Source: Verrucomicrobiota bacterium (GTDB taxonomy: Bacteria > Verrucomicrobiota > Verrucomicrobiia > Methylacidiphilales > UBA1321). From it: 64,000 nt of DNA. The notes under the pieces were generated by a model. The model was not told where the DNA came from. It worked only from the letters and a program-made list of their open reading frames with translations, and made no database searches. The stretch spans positions 49,452 to 113,451 of the forward strand of contig JABDHJ010000007.1 of assembly GCA_013285645.1 (NCBI GenBank). The letters are read 5' to 3'. The translations under genes were made by a program, and so were the position numbers. This document shows positions 56,350-64,000 of the stretch, in pieces (within the stretch, counting starts at the first letter, position 1; every line of letters starts with the position of its first letter).

Positions 56350-56367
56350 CATCCTGAGCTCAGGATG
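56350..56367. repeat. Perfect 18-bp palindrome of the dispersed family
   Basis: CATCCTGAGCTCAGGATG is a perfect palindrome formed by two head-to-head arms of the CATCCTGAG unit with nothing between them, the shortest form of this family seen here. It lies between convergent trpC and anti-sigma genes. Confidence 0.8.
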
Positions 56368-56387
56368 GCAGAACTTGAAAAGTGAAG

Positions 56388-57074
56388 CTACTTTTGTAGC
56401 GACTCCACCACCCGCTTGATCTGCTCGCGCTGGCCTTCGTCGGTCGGGGCGAGTGGCTGGGTCTCCACGCTGATGCGTCCGTAATCCACACGCCGGACGA
56501 CATGGAGGAGATCATGCTCATTATCGACCCAGATTTTGGCGCGCTCGTACCAGGCCAGGGGCTGGCTTTGCCATTGGTCGAAGGGCGTGTCCTGGTCGAA
56601 GGTCATCAGCTTGGCGGAAGGCACATCTTGGGCGGAAAGTGAAGCATCGCCATTGCGCATCAAGTCGGTTCGATAAATCCCCACTTCAACCGTGCGATTG
56701 GATAAGTTCAGGAATACGAGGAGAAGCGTCAGGGCAGTCAGACCGCCTCCCGCAAAAATCCAACGGAAAGCCTGTAACCATGCTGAGGAGGCTTTCCCCA
56801 TTCCCGAGCGTTGAGCGGCAGGGCCGAAATGTTGCCGCACCGCCGTGCGCAGTTCATTGAGGCGATAGGCGGGAAGCTCCGGCTCCGTCGCCCGCGCGGC
56901 CTCGGTCATGGGCGCGGTCGTGCGAAGGACCTCATGCGTAATCTTAACCTGATCGAATTCATCCCGGCGTTCGGGATGAGCGGAAAGCTCCGCCTCCAGT
57001 GCTTGGCGCTCGGTGTCAGTGGCTTCTCCGGCGATTACGCGCAGGGCCAGGTCATTGAAGGAATCAGCATCCAT
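56388..57074 (-). CDS. Probable anti-sigma factor (membrane-spanning)
   Basis: 228 residues. The N-terminal ALRVIAGEATDTERQALEAELSAHPE resembles a short anti-sigma zinc-finger-less domain, followed by one membrane helix at about 105-125 (FRWIFAGGGLTALTLLLVFL) and a periplasmic part. It starts 6 nt after the sigma factor gene on the same strand, which supports an ECF sigma/anti-sigma pair, with the signal sensed outside. Confidence 0.75.
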   Translation of the reverse strand: MDADSFNDLALRVIAGEATDTERQALEAELSAHPERRDEFDQVKITHEVLRTTAPMTEAARATEPELPAYRLNELRTAVRQHFGPAAQRSGMGKASSAWLQAFRWIFAGGGLTALTLLLVFLNLSNRTVEVGIYRTDLMRNGDASLSAQDVPSAKLMTFDQDTPFDQWQSQPLAWYERAKIWVDNEHDLLHVVRRVDYGRISVETQPLAPTDEGQREQIKRVVESLQK

Positions 57075-57080
57075 ATCTTC

Positions 57081-57695
57081 TTATCGCAGAAACGAAACAA
57101 GTTCTTTCCACAATTTTGGGGCGGCTTTCAGTTGGGTGCGGATTTTTTCCAAACTACGAGCTAAATTTACACCAACGCTGCCGACCGGCATGTCATATTT
57201 TTCCGATAATTCCTTGTAGGAAAGATGATGCACAAGAAAATCGCGCAGGAGATCGGCATGGCGCGGCTCCAGTCCCGACAGGGCCGCATCGAGCAACCGG
57301 GAAAGATCGCGTAAATCGGTCACGTTGAGGCGACCAGCGATCTGTTCAGCCGGTTCGAAACGAATCGTCTCGTCGTCCTGCAGCGCATCAAGTGACGTGA
57401 GGTCGCCGCCGCCCCGTTTGTCGGCCAGTTGTCGGCGCTTCTCCGAAATGGCCTTGCGCGACGCAATCGTGACGACGAGTAACCGTAATTCATCAAACTC
57501 GGCGACCTGGTTGACCTTGGGTAACAGCAGAGTCAGCGCCTCGATAGCAACGTCTTCCGCCTCGGTCGGCGTAAGCGAGGCCAGTGGATGCTTGGCCGCC
57601 GCAAAGGCACACGGGTAGAGACGCCGGAAGGTTTCCTCCCAAGCCTTGTCGTCCCCGCGCCGCAGCGCATCGAGCAATTCACGATCCGTCCCCAT
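57081..57695 (-). CDS. ECF-type RNA polymerase sigma factor
   Basis: 204 residues. LLDALRRGDDKAWEETFRRLYP corresponds to region 2.1-2.2; EAEDVAIEALTLLLPKV to region 2.4; the C-terminal FLVHHLSYKELSEKYDMPVGSVGVNLARSLEKIRTQL is a helix-turn-helix of region 4. Such factors direct polymerase to a small regulon. Partner is the protein encoded directly downstream. Confidence 0.88.
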   Translation of the reverse strand: MGTDRELLDALRRGDDKAWEETFRRLYPCAFAAAKHPLASLTPTEAEDVAIEALTLLLPKVNQVAEFDELRLLVVTIASRKAISEKRRQLADKRGGGDLTSLDALQDDETIRFEPAEQIAGRLNVTDLRDLSRLLDAALSGLEPRHADLLRDFLVHHLSYKELSEKYDMPVGSVGVNLARSLEKIRTQLKAAPKLWKELVSFLR

Positions 57696-57752
57696 GGCGC
57701 GAGATGTTTACCGATACCGGCCAGAAGGCAAGCGGTCTCGCTGTGGTTGAAG

Positions 57753-57781
57753 TTGAATATGTTCTACTTTTCCTCTAAGAT
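57753..57781 (+). promoter_or_regulatory. Strong candidate promoter of the toxin-antitoxin module
   Basis: TTGAAT (57753-57758), 17 nt spacer, TAAGAT (57776-57781). The expected start point falls on or next to the ATG at 57788, so the antitoxin mRNA may be leaderless. No Shine-Dalgarno is visible. Confidence 0.6.
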
Positions 57782-57787
57782 GTATGC

Positions 57788-58009
57788 ATGAGCATGACCG
57801 AAATCCTGGACGAATTGCCCAAGCTTGAGCGTTCTGAGCGGGAAAAGTTATTGCAGCGGCTGGAGGAATTGGAACTCGCCGAGATTGAGGAAACACCGGA
57901 AATGCTCGCCGCGATTGATGCGGGCCGCAGTTCGATAGCTGAGGGAAAAACTCATACCGTCGAACAAGCCCGAGCTTTGATCGCCCAATGGACTACCAAG
58001 TCATCCTGA
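57788..58009 (+). CDS. Antitoxin of a ParE/RelE-type module
   Basis: 73 residues; a second ATG lies at codon 3. The product is acidic and helical (ILDELPKLERSEREKLLQRLEELELAEIEE), then GRSSIAEGKTHTVEQARALIAQW, typical of a small addiction-module antitoxin. It overlaps the toxin gene by 22 nt, which ties the two together. Confidence 0.8.
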   Translation: MSMTEILDELPKLERSEREKLLQRLEELELAEIEETPEMLAAIDAGRSSIAEGKTHTVEQARALIAQWTTKSS

Positions 58010-58290
58010 GTGACTTCTTCATCTCCGATCTCAAGGAGATTGTCGCTTACCTGAGGGATCGAACCGATTCGGAAACAGCCTCTCGAATTGGCAACGAGTT
58101 ACTTAACCGAGCCTTGGAAATTGGGCGTAATCCATTCATCGGACAAATCGTCAAAAATCGGACAGGCGCGAGGAAAATTCTAAGATACTCTTATCGAATT
58201 TATTACGATGTGGATAAAACGAATCGCATAGTAGAGGTACTCCGAGTCTGGCATGGAGCGCGTGATCCCAAAACCTTGCGTCTATCCTAA
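57988..58290 (+). CDS. ParE/RelE-family toxin
   Basis: 100 residues. VILSDFFISDLKEIVAYLRD, GRNPFIGQIVKNRTGARKILRYSYRIYYDVDKTNRIVEVLRVWHGARDP has the RelE/ParE fold pattern, ending with the conserved WHGARDP. It poisons gyrase or cleaves mRNA, depending on subfamily. The overlap with the upstream antitoxin and the shared promoter mark a type II module. Confidence 0.88.
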   Translation: MDYQVILSDFFISDLKEIVAYLRDRTDSETASRIGNELLNRALEIGRNPFIGQIVKNRTGARKILRYSYRIYYDVDKTNRIVEVLRVWHGARDPKTLRLS

Positions 58291-58337
58291 CCGAGTCTCA
58301 GCTTCGCTTTTTCATTCCGGCAGCTAAGGTAACGCCC

Positions 58338-59690
58338 ATGCCTCCGCGTCTGTACAACTCGATTCCCAGCCCGAGGGAACTTCCTTTCGTAGGAAGCGTC
58401 TTTCGCCGTTTTGGCTCTCCACTGACTTTTTTTGATGAGATGAAAAAGAAACACGGTGATGCCGTTCGATTCACGCTTTTCAACGAGCGCTTCATCCTCT
58501 TCAGCAATCCGGCGCTGGTGAACGAAGTGCTCGTGACGAAACAGCACTCGTTTCGCAAAGGACGGGCTCTCGAGGGTGCGCGGGTCTTTTTGGGCAACAG
58601 CCTGCTCGTAAGCGAGGGCGAGGAGCACACCCGGCAGCGGCGCCTCATCCAGCCGGCATTTCATCGTGGACGCATCGCTGGATACGCGAAAGTCATGGCA
58701 GATAAGACGCGGCTCTGGGTCGATGCCCAGCATGCCGGCAAGGAGATCGATCTCGCGGTGGAGATGAACCGTCTGACGCTGACCGTGGTTGGCGACACCC
58801 TCTTTGGCTCGGAAGTCGAAGCGCAGGCCACCGAGATCGCGGAGTCGCTGACGGTTGTCATCGGAAATTTCAACCGGATGTTGCTGCCGTTCTGGAAAGT
58901 GATGCGTCGCGTGCCCACCAAACGCAACCGTAAGTTACTCACCGCTCAAAAAAAGCTCAATGCGACGATCTACGGACTCATCGCAGAACGGCGCAAAGAT
59001 GGACGGGATCACGGCGATCTTCTCTCCATGTTGCTCGCGGCGGAGGATGCCGAAAATCCTCAAAAACGCCTGACCGACACCGAGGTCCGAGACCAGGCGA
59101 TGACTCTCTTTCTCGCCGGTCACGAAACCACCGCCAATGCGCTGGCATGGACCTGGCATCTGCTGACCAAGCACGAAGCCGTCCGGTTGAAGATGAAGGC
59201 GGAAATCGACGCCGTGCTGGGACCGGATCGCCTGCCGGGCATGGAGGACACGGCGAAGCTGCCCTACACCACCGCGGTCTTTTCCGAATCGATGCGCCTT
59301 TTTCCTCCGGTCTGGGTCGTTGGCCGACGCGCCTTGGAGAACGTCACCATTGGCGATTACGAAGTCCCTCGCCGAACCATTGTCATCACCAGCCAGTACA
59401 TCATTCATCGTGACGAACGTTTTTGGCCCGATGCACTGGAATTTAAACCGGAGCGGTGGCTCGACGAAAAAGTTCAGGAAGCCCGACCCAAATTCGCCTA
59501 TTTTCCTTTCGGCGGCGGGGGTCGCATCTGCATCGGGGAAGCCTTCGCATGGATGGAAGGAGTCATTCTGCTCGCGGTGATGGCGCAGCGTTGGCGGTTT
59601 GAAGCGATGCCGGATCAAGTCGTGGATCTAAGCGCGAGCGTGACGTTACGCCCCAAACACGGCCTGAAGATGTTTGTGCGGGACGCCTAA
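58338..59690 (+). CDS. Cytochrome P450
   Basis: 450 residues. Heme-binding FPFGGGGRICIGEAF has Cys398; the I-helix AGHETTANALAW near 260 carries the acid-alcohol pair; ExxR is Glu317-Arg320 in ESMRLFPPV. The form (proline-rich N-terminal PRLYNSIPSPRELPF, no membrane anchor) resembles soluble bacterial P450s of the CYP102/CYP110 branch. Substrate and redox partner are not in the window. Confidence 0.95.
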   Translation: MPPRLYNSIPSPRELPFVGSVFRRFGSPLTFFDEMKKKHGDAVRFTLFNERFILFSNPALVNEVLVTKQHSFRKGRALEGARVFLGNSLLVSEGEEHTRQRRLIQPAFHRGRIAGYAKVMADKTRLWVDAQHAGKEIDLAVEMNRLTLTVVGDTLFGSEVEAQATEIAESLTVVIGNFNRMLLPFWKVMRRVPTKRNRKLLTAQKKLNATIYGLIAERRKDGRDHGDLLSMLLAAEDAENPQKRLTDTEVRDQAMTLFLAGHETTANALAWTWHLLTKHEAVRLKMKAEIDAVLGPDRLPGMEDTAKLPYTTAVFSESMRLFPPVWVVGRRALENVTIGDYEVPRRTIVITSQYIIHRDERFWPDALEFKPERWLDEKVQEARPKFAYFPFGGGGRICIGEAFAWMEGVILLAVMAQRWRFEAMPDQVVDLSASVTLRPKHGLKMFVRDA

Positions 59691-59698
59691 ATTCCGCT

Positions 59699-60076
59699 CT
59701 ATTCAACCGACGCGTTCTCTTCCCAAGTGATGCGATGCTGCTTGGTCACTGCCATTAACTCCAGATCATTGAGCTCCATAAAATAGGAGATGCTCGATTC
59801 GTAATCCGGAAGATAGTCCCAGATGCGAGGAGAAATATTATCGGTCGCTGCCGCGCAGGCCCAGAGAAGCCGGGTCGATTTTTCCACGGCCTCGCAACTG
59901 GCCCGAAGACTATCCACCGGCGTGCCATGGCCAAAATCGAGAATCGCAGAAGGCCTGGGTACCGGCGCAATTACTTCACGAATGCGTTTATATCCGTCCA
60001 TGATAATTTCATCCTCCGAATGACTTCGGGCATGCTGCTCAAACTTGAGAAGATTAGGGACGTCGCGAAAGTTCAT
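59699..60076 (-). CDS. Hypothetical protein, 125 residues
   Basis: Soluble: MNFRDVPNLLKFEQHARSHSEDE, ILDFGHGTPVDSLRASCEAVEKS and a C-terminal ISPRIWDYLPDYESSISYF. No recognised family. It lies convergent to the P450 gene with 8 nt between stops. Support is length and ordinary codon use. Confidence 0.55.
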   Translation of the reverse strand: MNFRDVPNLLKFEQHARSHSEDEIIMDGYKRIREVIAPVPRPSAILDFGHGTPVDSLRASCEAVEKSTRLLWACAAATDNISPRIWDYLPDYESSISYFMELNDLELMAVTKQHRITWEENASVE

Positions 60077-60245
60077 GAAAGCCCAACTACGTTAGGGCAA
60101 CAACCCGCAGAATGCAATGATGCGGAAGTTCTAGTGGTTCAATGAGTTAAGAATTGCAGCGCGACTACAGAATTTGAACGCTGATATTTGGATGGTTTGC
60201 TTGGCAGTCTGTAATTAGCGCGTAACCTGCTTGGATAAAGGGACC

Positions 60246-61163
60246 ATGAGCATTGCTGTAACCGATATTTTAGCCCGGCTCGATTCGATTCTACTCGGCA
60301 AGGAACGGGCGGTGCGACTCGCCTTCTGCTGCCTACTCGCGCGAGGCCACTTGCTCATTGAGGACATTCCCGGCGTGGGAAAGACGACCTTGGCCCATGC
60401 TCTGGCCAAGATTTTTGGCCTCGATTTTCGCCGCGTACAGTTCACCAGCGATTTATTGCCAGCGGACGTCCTGGGCAACGCCATCTTCGATCCCGTTTCA
60501 CGACTGTTTGTTTTTCATCCGGGCCCGATCTTCGCGCAAATGTTGCTGGCGGATGAGGTGAATCGCGCGACCCCCAAGGCGCAAAGCGCTCTGCTCGAAG
60601 CGATGGAGGAGGGACAAGTGACCATTGATGGAACCACTCATATGCTCCCGGTTCCATTTTTTGTCATTGCGACGCAAAATCCACAGAGGCAGATCGGCAC
60701 CTATCCCCTGCCTGAATCGCAATTGGACCGTTTTTTGATGCGACTGGAACTTGGTTTCCCAGGACGCCGAGCGGAGAAGGAGATGCTGGCGGGGCAGGAC
60801 CGTCGCGACCTGATTCGAGATCTCCAGCCGATGATCGCCCCTGAACAACTTCGCGTCTGGCAGGAAAAGGTGCGCGCGCTCCACGTCTCGGATTCAGTCC
60901 GGGATTATATTCTCGATCTGCTCGAAAAAAGTCGGCAAATCGACGCGGCGGGAGCGGGCCTTTCTCCTCGCGCGGGCCTGGCGCTGCAACGATGCGCCCA
61001 AGCCTGGGCCTACACCGAAGGACGCGAGATGGTCGTGCCCGAGGATGTGCAGGCAGTCGCGCCGAATGTCATCGCGCATCGCCTCGGCTCGGCCAGCGGT
61101 GGACTGGAGGAAACGGGCCTGTCCCTGACGGAAAAAATCATTCGGACGGTCCCGGTGCGATGA
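60246..61163 (+). CDS. MoxR family AAA ATPase
   Basis: 305 residues from ATG 60246; a TTG at 60231 is an alternative. P-loop GVGKTT at 43-48, AQMLLADEVNRATPKAQSALLEAMEEGQV (Walker B and MoxR insert), FFVIATQNPQRQIGTYPLPESQLDRFLMRL and arginine-rich C-terminal lid. MoxR chaperones work with DUF58/VWA proteins; the DUF58 gene follows with an ATGA overlap. Confidence 0.95.
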   Translation: MSIAVTDILARLDSILLGKERAVRLAFCCLLARGHLLIEDIPGVGKTTLAHALAKIFGLDFRRVQFTSDLLPADVLGNAIFDPVSRLFVFHPGPIFAQMLLADEVNRATPKAQSALLEAMEEGQVTIDGTTHMLPVPFFVIATQNPQRQIGTYPLPESQLDRFLMRLELGFPGRRAEKEMLAGQDRRDLIRDLQPMIAPEQLRVWQEKVRALHVSDSVRDYILDLLEKSRQIDAAGAGLSPRAGLALQRCAQAWAYTEGREMVVPEDVQAVAPNVIAHRLGSASGGLEETGLSLTEKIIRTVPVR

Positions 61164-62098
61164 AGCGTGAAGCCATCCGATTGCGCCCGACCGGACTCTG
61201 GCTTGTTTTCGGCCCGATCCTGATGTGCATGTTGTTTGCGGCGGTGAATTACTCAAATAATCTCGTTTACGCCGTCCTCTATCTTGTTGCCTCGTTAAGT
61301 TTCATCTCCATATTTCATACTTGGCGAAATCTTGCCTCGCTGCGAGTGGAACATTTTCGGGTTCACTCCGCGTTTGCGGGGGAAGACATCCGGGTGGAAA
61401 TCTACATGAGCGCGCCCGCTGGAAAACCGGTCTTTGGCCTCAACTTTGCGCGCCTTGGTGAAGAGACGGGGCTATCGCGTCGACCAGCCCCACTCATCGC
61501 ACGGGGTGGTCGCACATTCCGCGTTCATGCCGGCGACTCCTGTTCCGTCGAAGTAACTTTCCCGACGCCCCGGCGCGGAATGTACCGCTTTGAAACGTTG
61601 CTGGTAAAATCCTCTTACCCCTTCGGATTATTCGCGGCGAGTTTCCGCGTGCCCGTCGATACCGTTTATTACGTTTACCCACAGCCCAAAGGAAAAGATC
61701 TCTGGCCCGAGCTGCATCCAAGCGGTGACAACGGCTCTCCCTTCAGCACAAAACCCGGTGATGATTTTTCCGGAGTGCGCGCCTACATGCCGGGCGAATC
61801 GTTGCGCCATGTCGATTGGAAAGCCTATGCCCGGGGACGTCCTCTTTCCATCAAGCAATTCACCGGCGGCGATGGCCGGGAATTGTGGCTCGATGCTGCA
61901 GAAATGACCCGGTTGCCCCTCGAAGACCGCCTTTCGCAACTTTCTCTCTGGATCGTGAACGCGGAAAAGGCGGAAATTCCCTATGCGCTCAAACTGGGCC
62001 GCACCACTCTGCCTCTGGGCCTCGGCGTGGAGCAATCCCGTCGCGCACTCGAAGCATTGGCCGTGGCGGGGATAGGCTCTGAAAAAAGAGGGGCGTAG
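61160..62098 (+). CDS. DUF58 domain protein, MoxR partner
   Basis: 312 residues from ATG 61160 (the frame extends into moxR). Two N-terminal membrane helices (about 10-28 and 32-52), a beta-rich periplasmic-type domain, and the DUF58 core KPGDDFSGVRAYMPGESLRHVDWKAYARGRPLSIKQFTG. Pairs of MoxR and DUF58 genes occur widely; the role in this organism is unclear. Confidence 0.92.
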   Translation: MKREAIRLRPTGLWLVFGPILMCMLFAAVNYSNNLVYAVLYLVASLSFISIFHTWRNLASLRVEHFRVHSAFAGEDIRVEIYMSAPAGKPVFGLNFARLGEETGLSRRPAPLIARGGRTFRVHAGDSCSVEVTFPTPRRGMYRFETLLVKSSYPFGLFAASFRVPVDTVYYVYPQPKGKDLWPELHPSGDNGSPFSTKPGDDFSGVRAYMPGESLRHVDWKAYARGRPLSIKQFTGGDGRELWLDAAEMTRLPLEDRLSQLSLWIVNAEKAEIPYALKLGRTTLPLGLGVEQSRRALEALAVAGIGSEKRGA

Positions 62099-62158
62099 AA
62101 ATCTGAGTTAAGCTAAGGTTCATGCTAGGAATTTTTGTTATCCTTCCACTTTCGTATT

Positions 62159-63190
62159 ATGAGTTCCAAACCGCGTGACGTACTGATTGAGATCGTCGCC
62201 AAGTATGGCGATCCGATTCTGACAACGCCCACTCGCTGTGAGGGCCTGCTCAAGGATTATAGCGGCGAAGACCGGCGCGAGATTTCCGCCCTGATGACTT
62301 GCCTGCGCTCCGGCGTGGTGGAGCAATTGTGCGAGTTGAACGAGACATCGATCAAGGCAGCCTGTCCCGGTTTGGCGCTAAAGCTCGGACAAAACTCGAC
62401 CATCTCCAGCGCCTTGGCGATATGGACGGTGGAAAGCTGGGCCATCGCAATAGGTCTGCTTGATCCGATTGAGGCAAAAGCTCCTCTGCCTAATTTGGAT
62501 GGCACCTCATCACAACCAGCCGCAGCAACGGAAGAACAGGCAACGACGTCCATTGAGCTAGTCGAATCCCAACCGACGCAATTTCCAAAACTGGAAGCAT
62601 CTTCCCAGACCGATTCGTCTGCCGAGAAAGTTGAGGCAAAAGATTTTCTCGCGCAGGTTTTCGTACCGCGTTGGCCGATGCCGGATTGGTCGCTTCCCGA
62701 AAGGCAGGTCGTCGTTTATCCCGATTCGAGCGGCCAGAAACCCAACTTACGCGAGGCCGTCCGCGACGCGGTGGAAAACACCTGCCTCCTGCTCAAGCCC
62801 GGTCGCTACAAGGAAAGTCTCGCGATCAAAAGGAATCTGCAAATCCGTGCCGATGGCGAACCGGGTGAAGTTATTCTCGAAGCCATCTCCTCTTCGGCGG
62901 TCATACTCGACGGGGCCTGTTTGTTTATCAGCGGAGTGACCCTGACTTGTCGCAAGACAGGACTTCCGCCGTCCTCGATCAAAATACCGGGGCCGCCACT
63001 GCCGATGATGGAAACATTTTCCCAGCGTCCTTTGCCTTGGGCGGACACCAATAGGCCGCCGTCGGTATTTTCGTTGATCTCCCCATCGACCATCCGTGGA
63101 GCGCCACCTTTGGTGCACATGAATCCGACTCCACCATTTCGATTGATGGTGCAGCTTTGGAGGGTGGGCGAACTGTTGTCGTCGACATGA
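62159..63190 (+). pseudogene. Right-handed beta-helix protein, N-terminal half; real coding ends near 62960
   Basis: Frame starts at ATG 62159 (MSSKPRDVLIEIVAKYGDP). Residues 1-115 form a conserved helical N-terminal domain that is often fused to other modules (TRCEGLLKDYSGEDRREISALM), then a Ser/Thr/Glu linker, then the start of a pectin-lyase-like beta-helix: LREAVRDAVENTCLLLKPGRYKESLAIKRNLQIRADG and AVILDGACLFISGVTLTCR. After about 62960 the frame turns into Pro/Ser/Arg-rich noise that is simply the antisense of the beta-helix on the other strand. The coding strand has therefore switched; the gene is broken here. Confidence 0.8.
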
Positions 63191-64000
63191 ATGCCAATGC
63201 CCAGGTTCTGGGAAATATCGCAGCGTTCGAAGCGGGCTTGCGCCTTCTCGGTAACCATTACCGCTGTTCCCCCATGACTGGTGAAAGCGCAATCGATAAA
63301 CTGGCTGTCCGATCCATTGAGGAGCTTTACGCCGTTCTCCATGCCACTATAAAACTTGCAGCCTTGAATGACCGGCTTCGCCTGAGTGACTACCATGCCT
63401 GGCTTGCTATTGGAATAGATCGTGCATTGATGGAAAAGCCCTTCTGCGCCCGCCGTGAGCCGGATGCCTTCCTGATGGCCATCGTGGACCTGGCAACGGC
63501 GGAAAAGAGTTGCCGACTTGTCTTTCATGCCGACGTTGGAATTTTCGTTGTTAAAGATTTCGCAATCGAGAAATTCGCCGGTGGACTGATCGCTGATTTC
63601 AACGCCTTCGCCGTGATTATCGAAAATCTGGCAGCGCGAAAAACTGGGCCGACTTTGCTGGTTGATGGTCACGCCAGCCCTGGCGTTGTCGAAAATCTGG
63701 CAGTGCTCGAATGATCCTTCACCGTGCTCCGCGACCAGCACGCCGTAGCGTTGATTCAGCGAAATCCGGCAATGCCGCACCCGCGGGTTGCCCTTGCGCT
63801 GGCACTGGATCCCGGCCACGGAATTACCCCAGATGTCGCAATTTTCGATCAGGCCTCCACCGCCATCGTTGACATAAAATCCCGCCATCAGGGCGTTGCT
63901 GATCTTGCAGGAGAAAAGGGTCGGTGCGCATCCCTTGCCGATCACCACATTAGAAAGCTTGTTCTGGTAGAAGTGGCATCCTTCGAGATATCCCATGGCC
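62806..64000 (-). pseudogene. Right-handed beta-helix protein, C-terminal half on the minus strand; partial at window edge
   Basis: The frame is open past 64000. From 64000 down to about 62961 it encodes some 14-15 repeats of roughly 23 residues with the pattern GVxI...SxPxFxxCxIxxN (CQIFDNARAGVTINQQSRP, CTIYSNSKPGMVVTQAKP, CDISQNLGIGIHVDDNSSP), a pectin-lyase-like solenoid. It ends GPGILIEDGGSPVLRQ at the palindrome; beyond it (62806-62941) the residues are only the antisense of the N-terminal gene. This is the natural continuation of the protein begun at 62159, but inverted. Confidence 0.8.
62942..62960. repeat. Imperfect 19-bp inverted repeat at the strand-switch point
   Basis: CTGACTTG-TCG-CAAGACAG: 8-nt arms with one mismatch around three bases. 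The plus-strand beta-helix frame stops making sense just after it and the minus-strand beta-helix frame stops making sense just before it, so this palindrome marks the breakpoint within a few bases. Confidence 0.75.

Noticed and set aside
62961..63190. Plus-strand tail of the beta-helix frame
   Set aside because: Pro/Ser/Arg-rich noise that is the antisense of genuine minus-strand solenoid repeats; not a real C-terminus.

Overview
The window looks like chromosomal DNA of a Gram-negative, LPS-making bacterium of fairly high GC content, most likely a member of the PVC group and probably Verrucomicrobiota. This is an inference from gene content and style: gatCAB in order, Kdo and heptose genes, the lptC-lptA-lptB block, an Mla lipid-transport operon, GuaB3, MoxR-DUF58, many short palindromic repeats between genes, and weak ribosome-binding sites. 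There is no rRNA, tRNA or CRISPR array. Housekeeping genes are broken up by small, AT-richer orphan genes that tend to sit beside repeats.

Layout. 1-6 kb: end of a peroxiredoxin, a winged-helix AAA ATPase, and the GatCAB amidotransferase, in which gatB is fused in frame to a foreign-looking 314-residue N-terminal domain. 6-13 kb: an M50-type membrane protease, a glycosyltransferase, heptose genes (rfaE1, gmhB), kdsB and pyrG, mostly coupled by ATGA overlaps. 13.4-18.6 kb: kdsA-lptC-lptA-lptB, then trpF-trpB. 18.6-19.0 kb: a compact GIY-YIG nuclease gene bracketed by inverted copies of a dispersed palindrome. 19-23.5 kb: yicC, gmk and a STAS-MlaE-MlaF-MlaD operon. 23.5-32.6 kb (minus strand): an isoprenoid/lipid operon, a sulfur cluster (serine acetyltransferase, cysteine desulfurase, Gfo/Idh), an MsbA-like exporter and ychF. 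32.6-38.4 kb: accessory region with orphan membrane proteins, an RRM protein, a class V aminotransferase, a FosA-like protein, an orphan DUF433, a REP-associated transposase with flanking palindromes, and a lone PD-(D/E)XK nuclease. 38.4-46.6 kb: ilvD, ppc, a TerC protein, a composite repeat block and a large membrane protein. 46.8-49.5 kb: an exbD-tonB-zinc ribbon-guaB3 operon. 49.6-56.3 kb: secreted proteins, a flavin reductase, pgeF, an HtrA protease, prfB with its +1 frameshift, and trpC. 56.4-62.1 kb: an anti-sigma/sigma pair, a ParE-type toxin-antitoxin module, a cytochrome P450 and moxR-DUF58. 62.2-64 kb: a right-handed beta-helix protein whose two halves lie on opposite strands and meet at a short inverted repeat.

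The strongest observations are (1) the strand switch inside the beta-helix gene at 62942-62960, which means an inversion or an assembly chimera; (2) the GIY-YIG gene bracketed by the same palindrome that is scattered through the window, a candidate minimal mobile element with gene-less relatives; (3) the gatB fusion; (4) the REP-associated transposase with near-identical inverted flanks; and (5) a recurrent promoter form (TAGGCT -10 box) upstream of four minus-strand genes.
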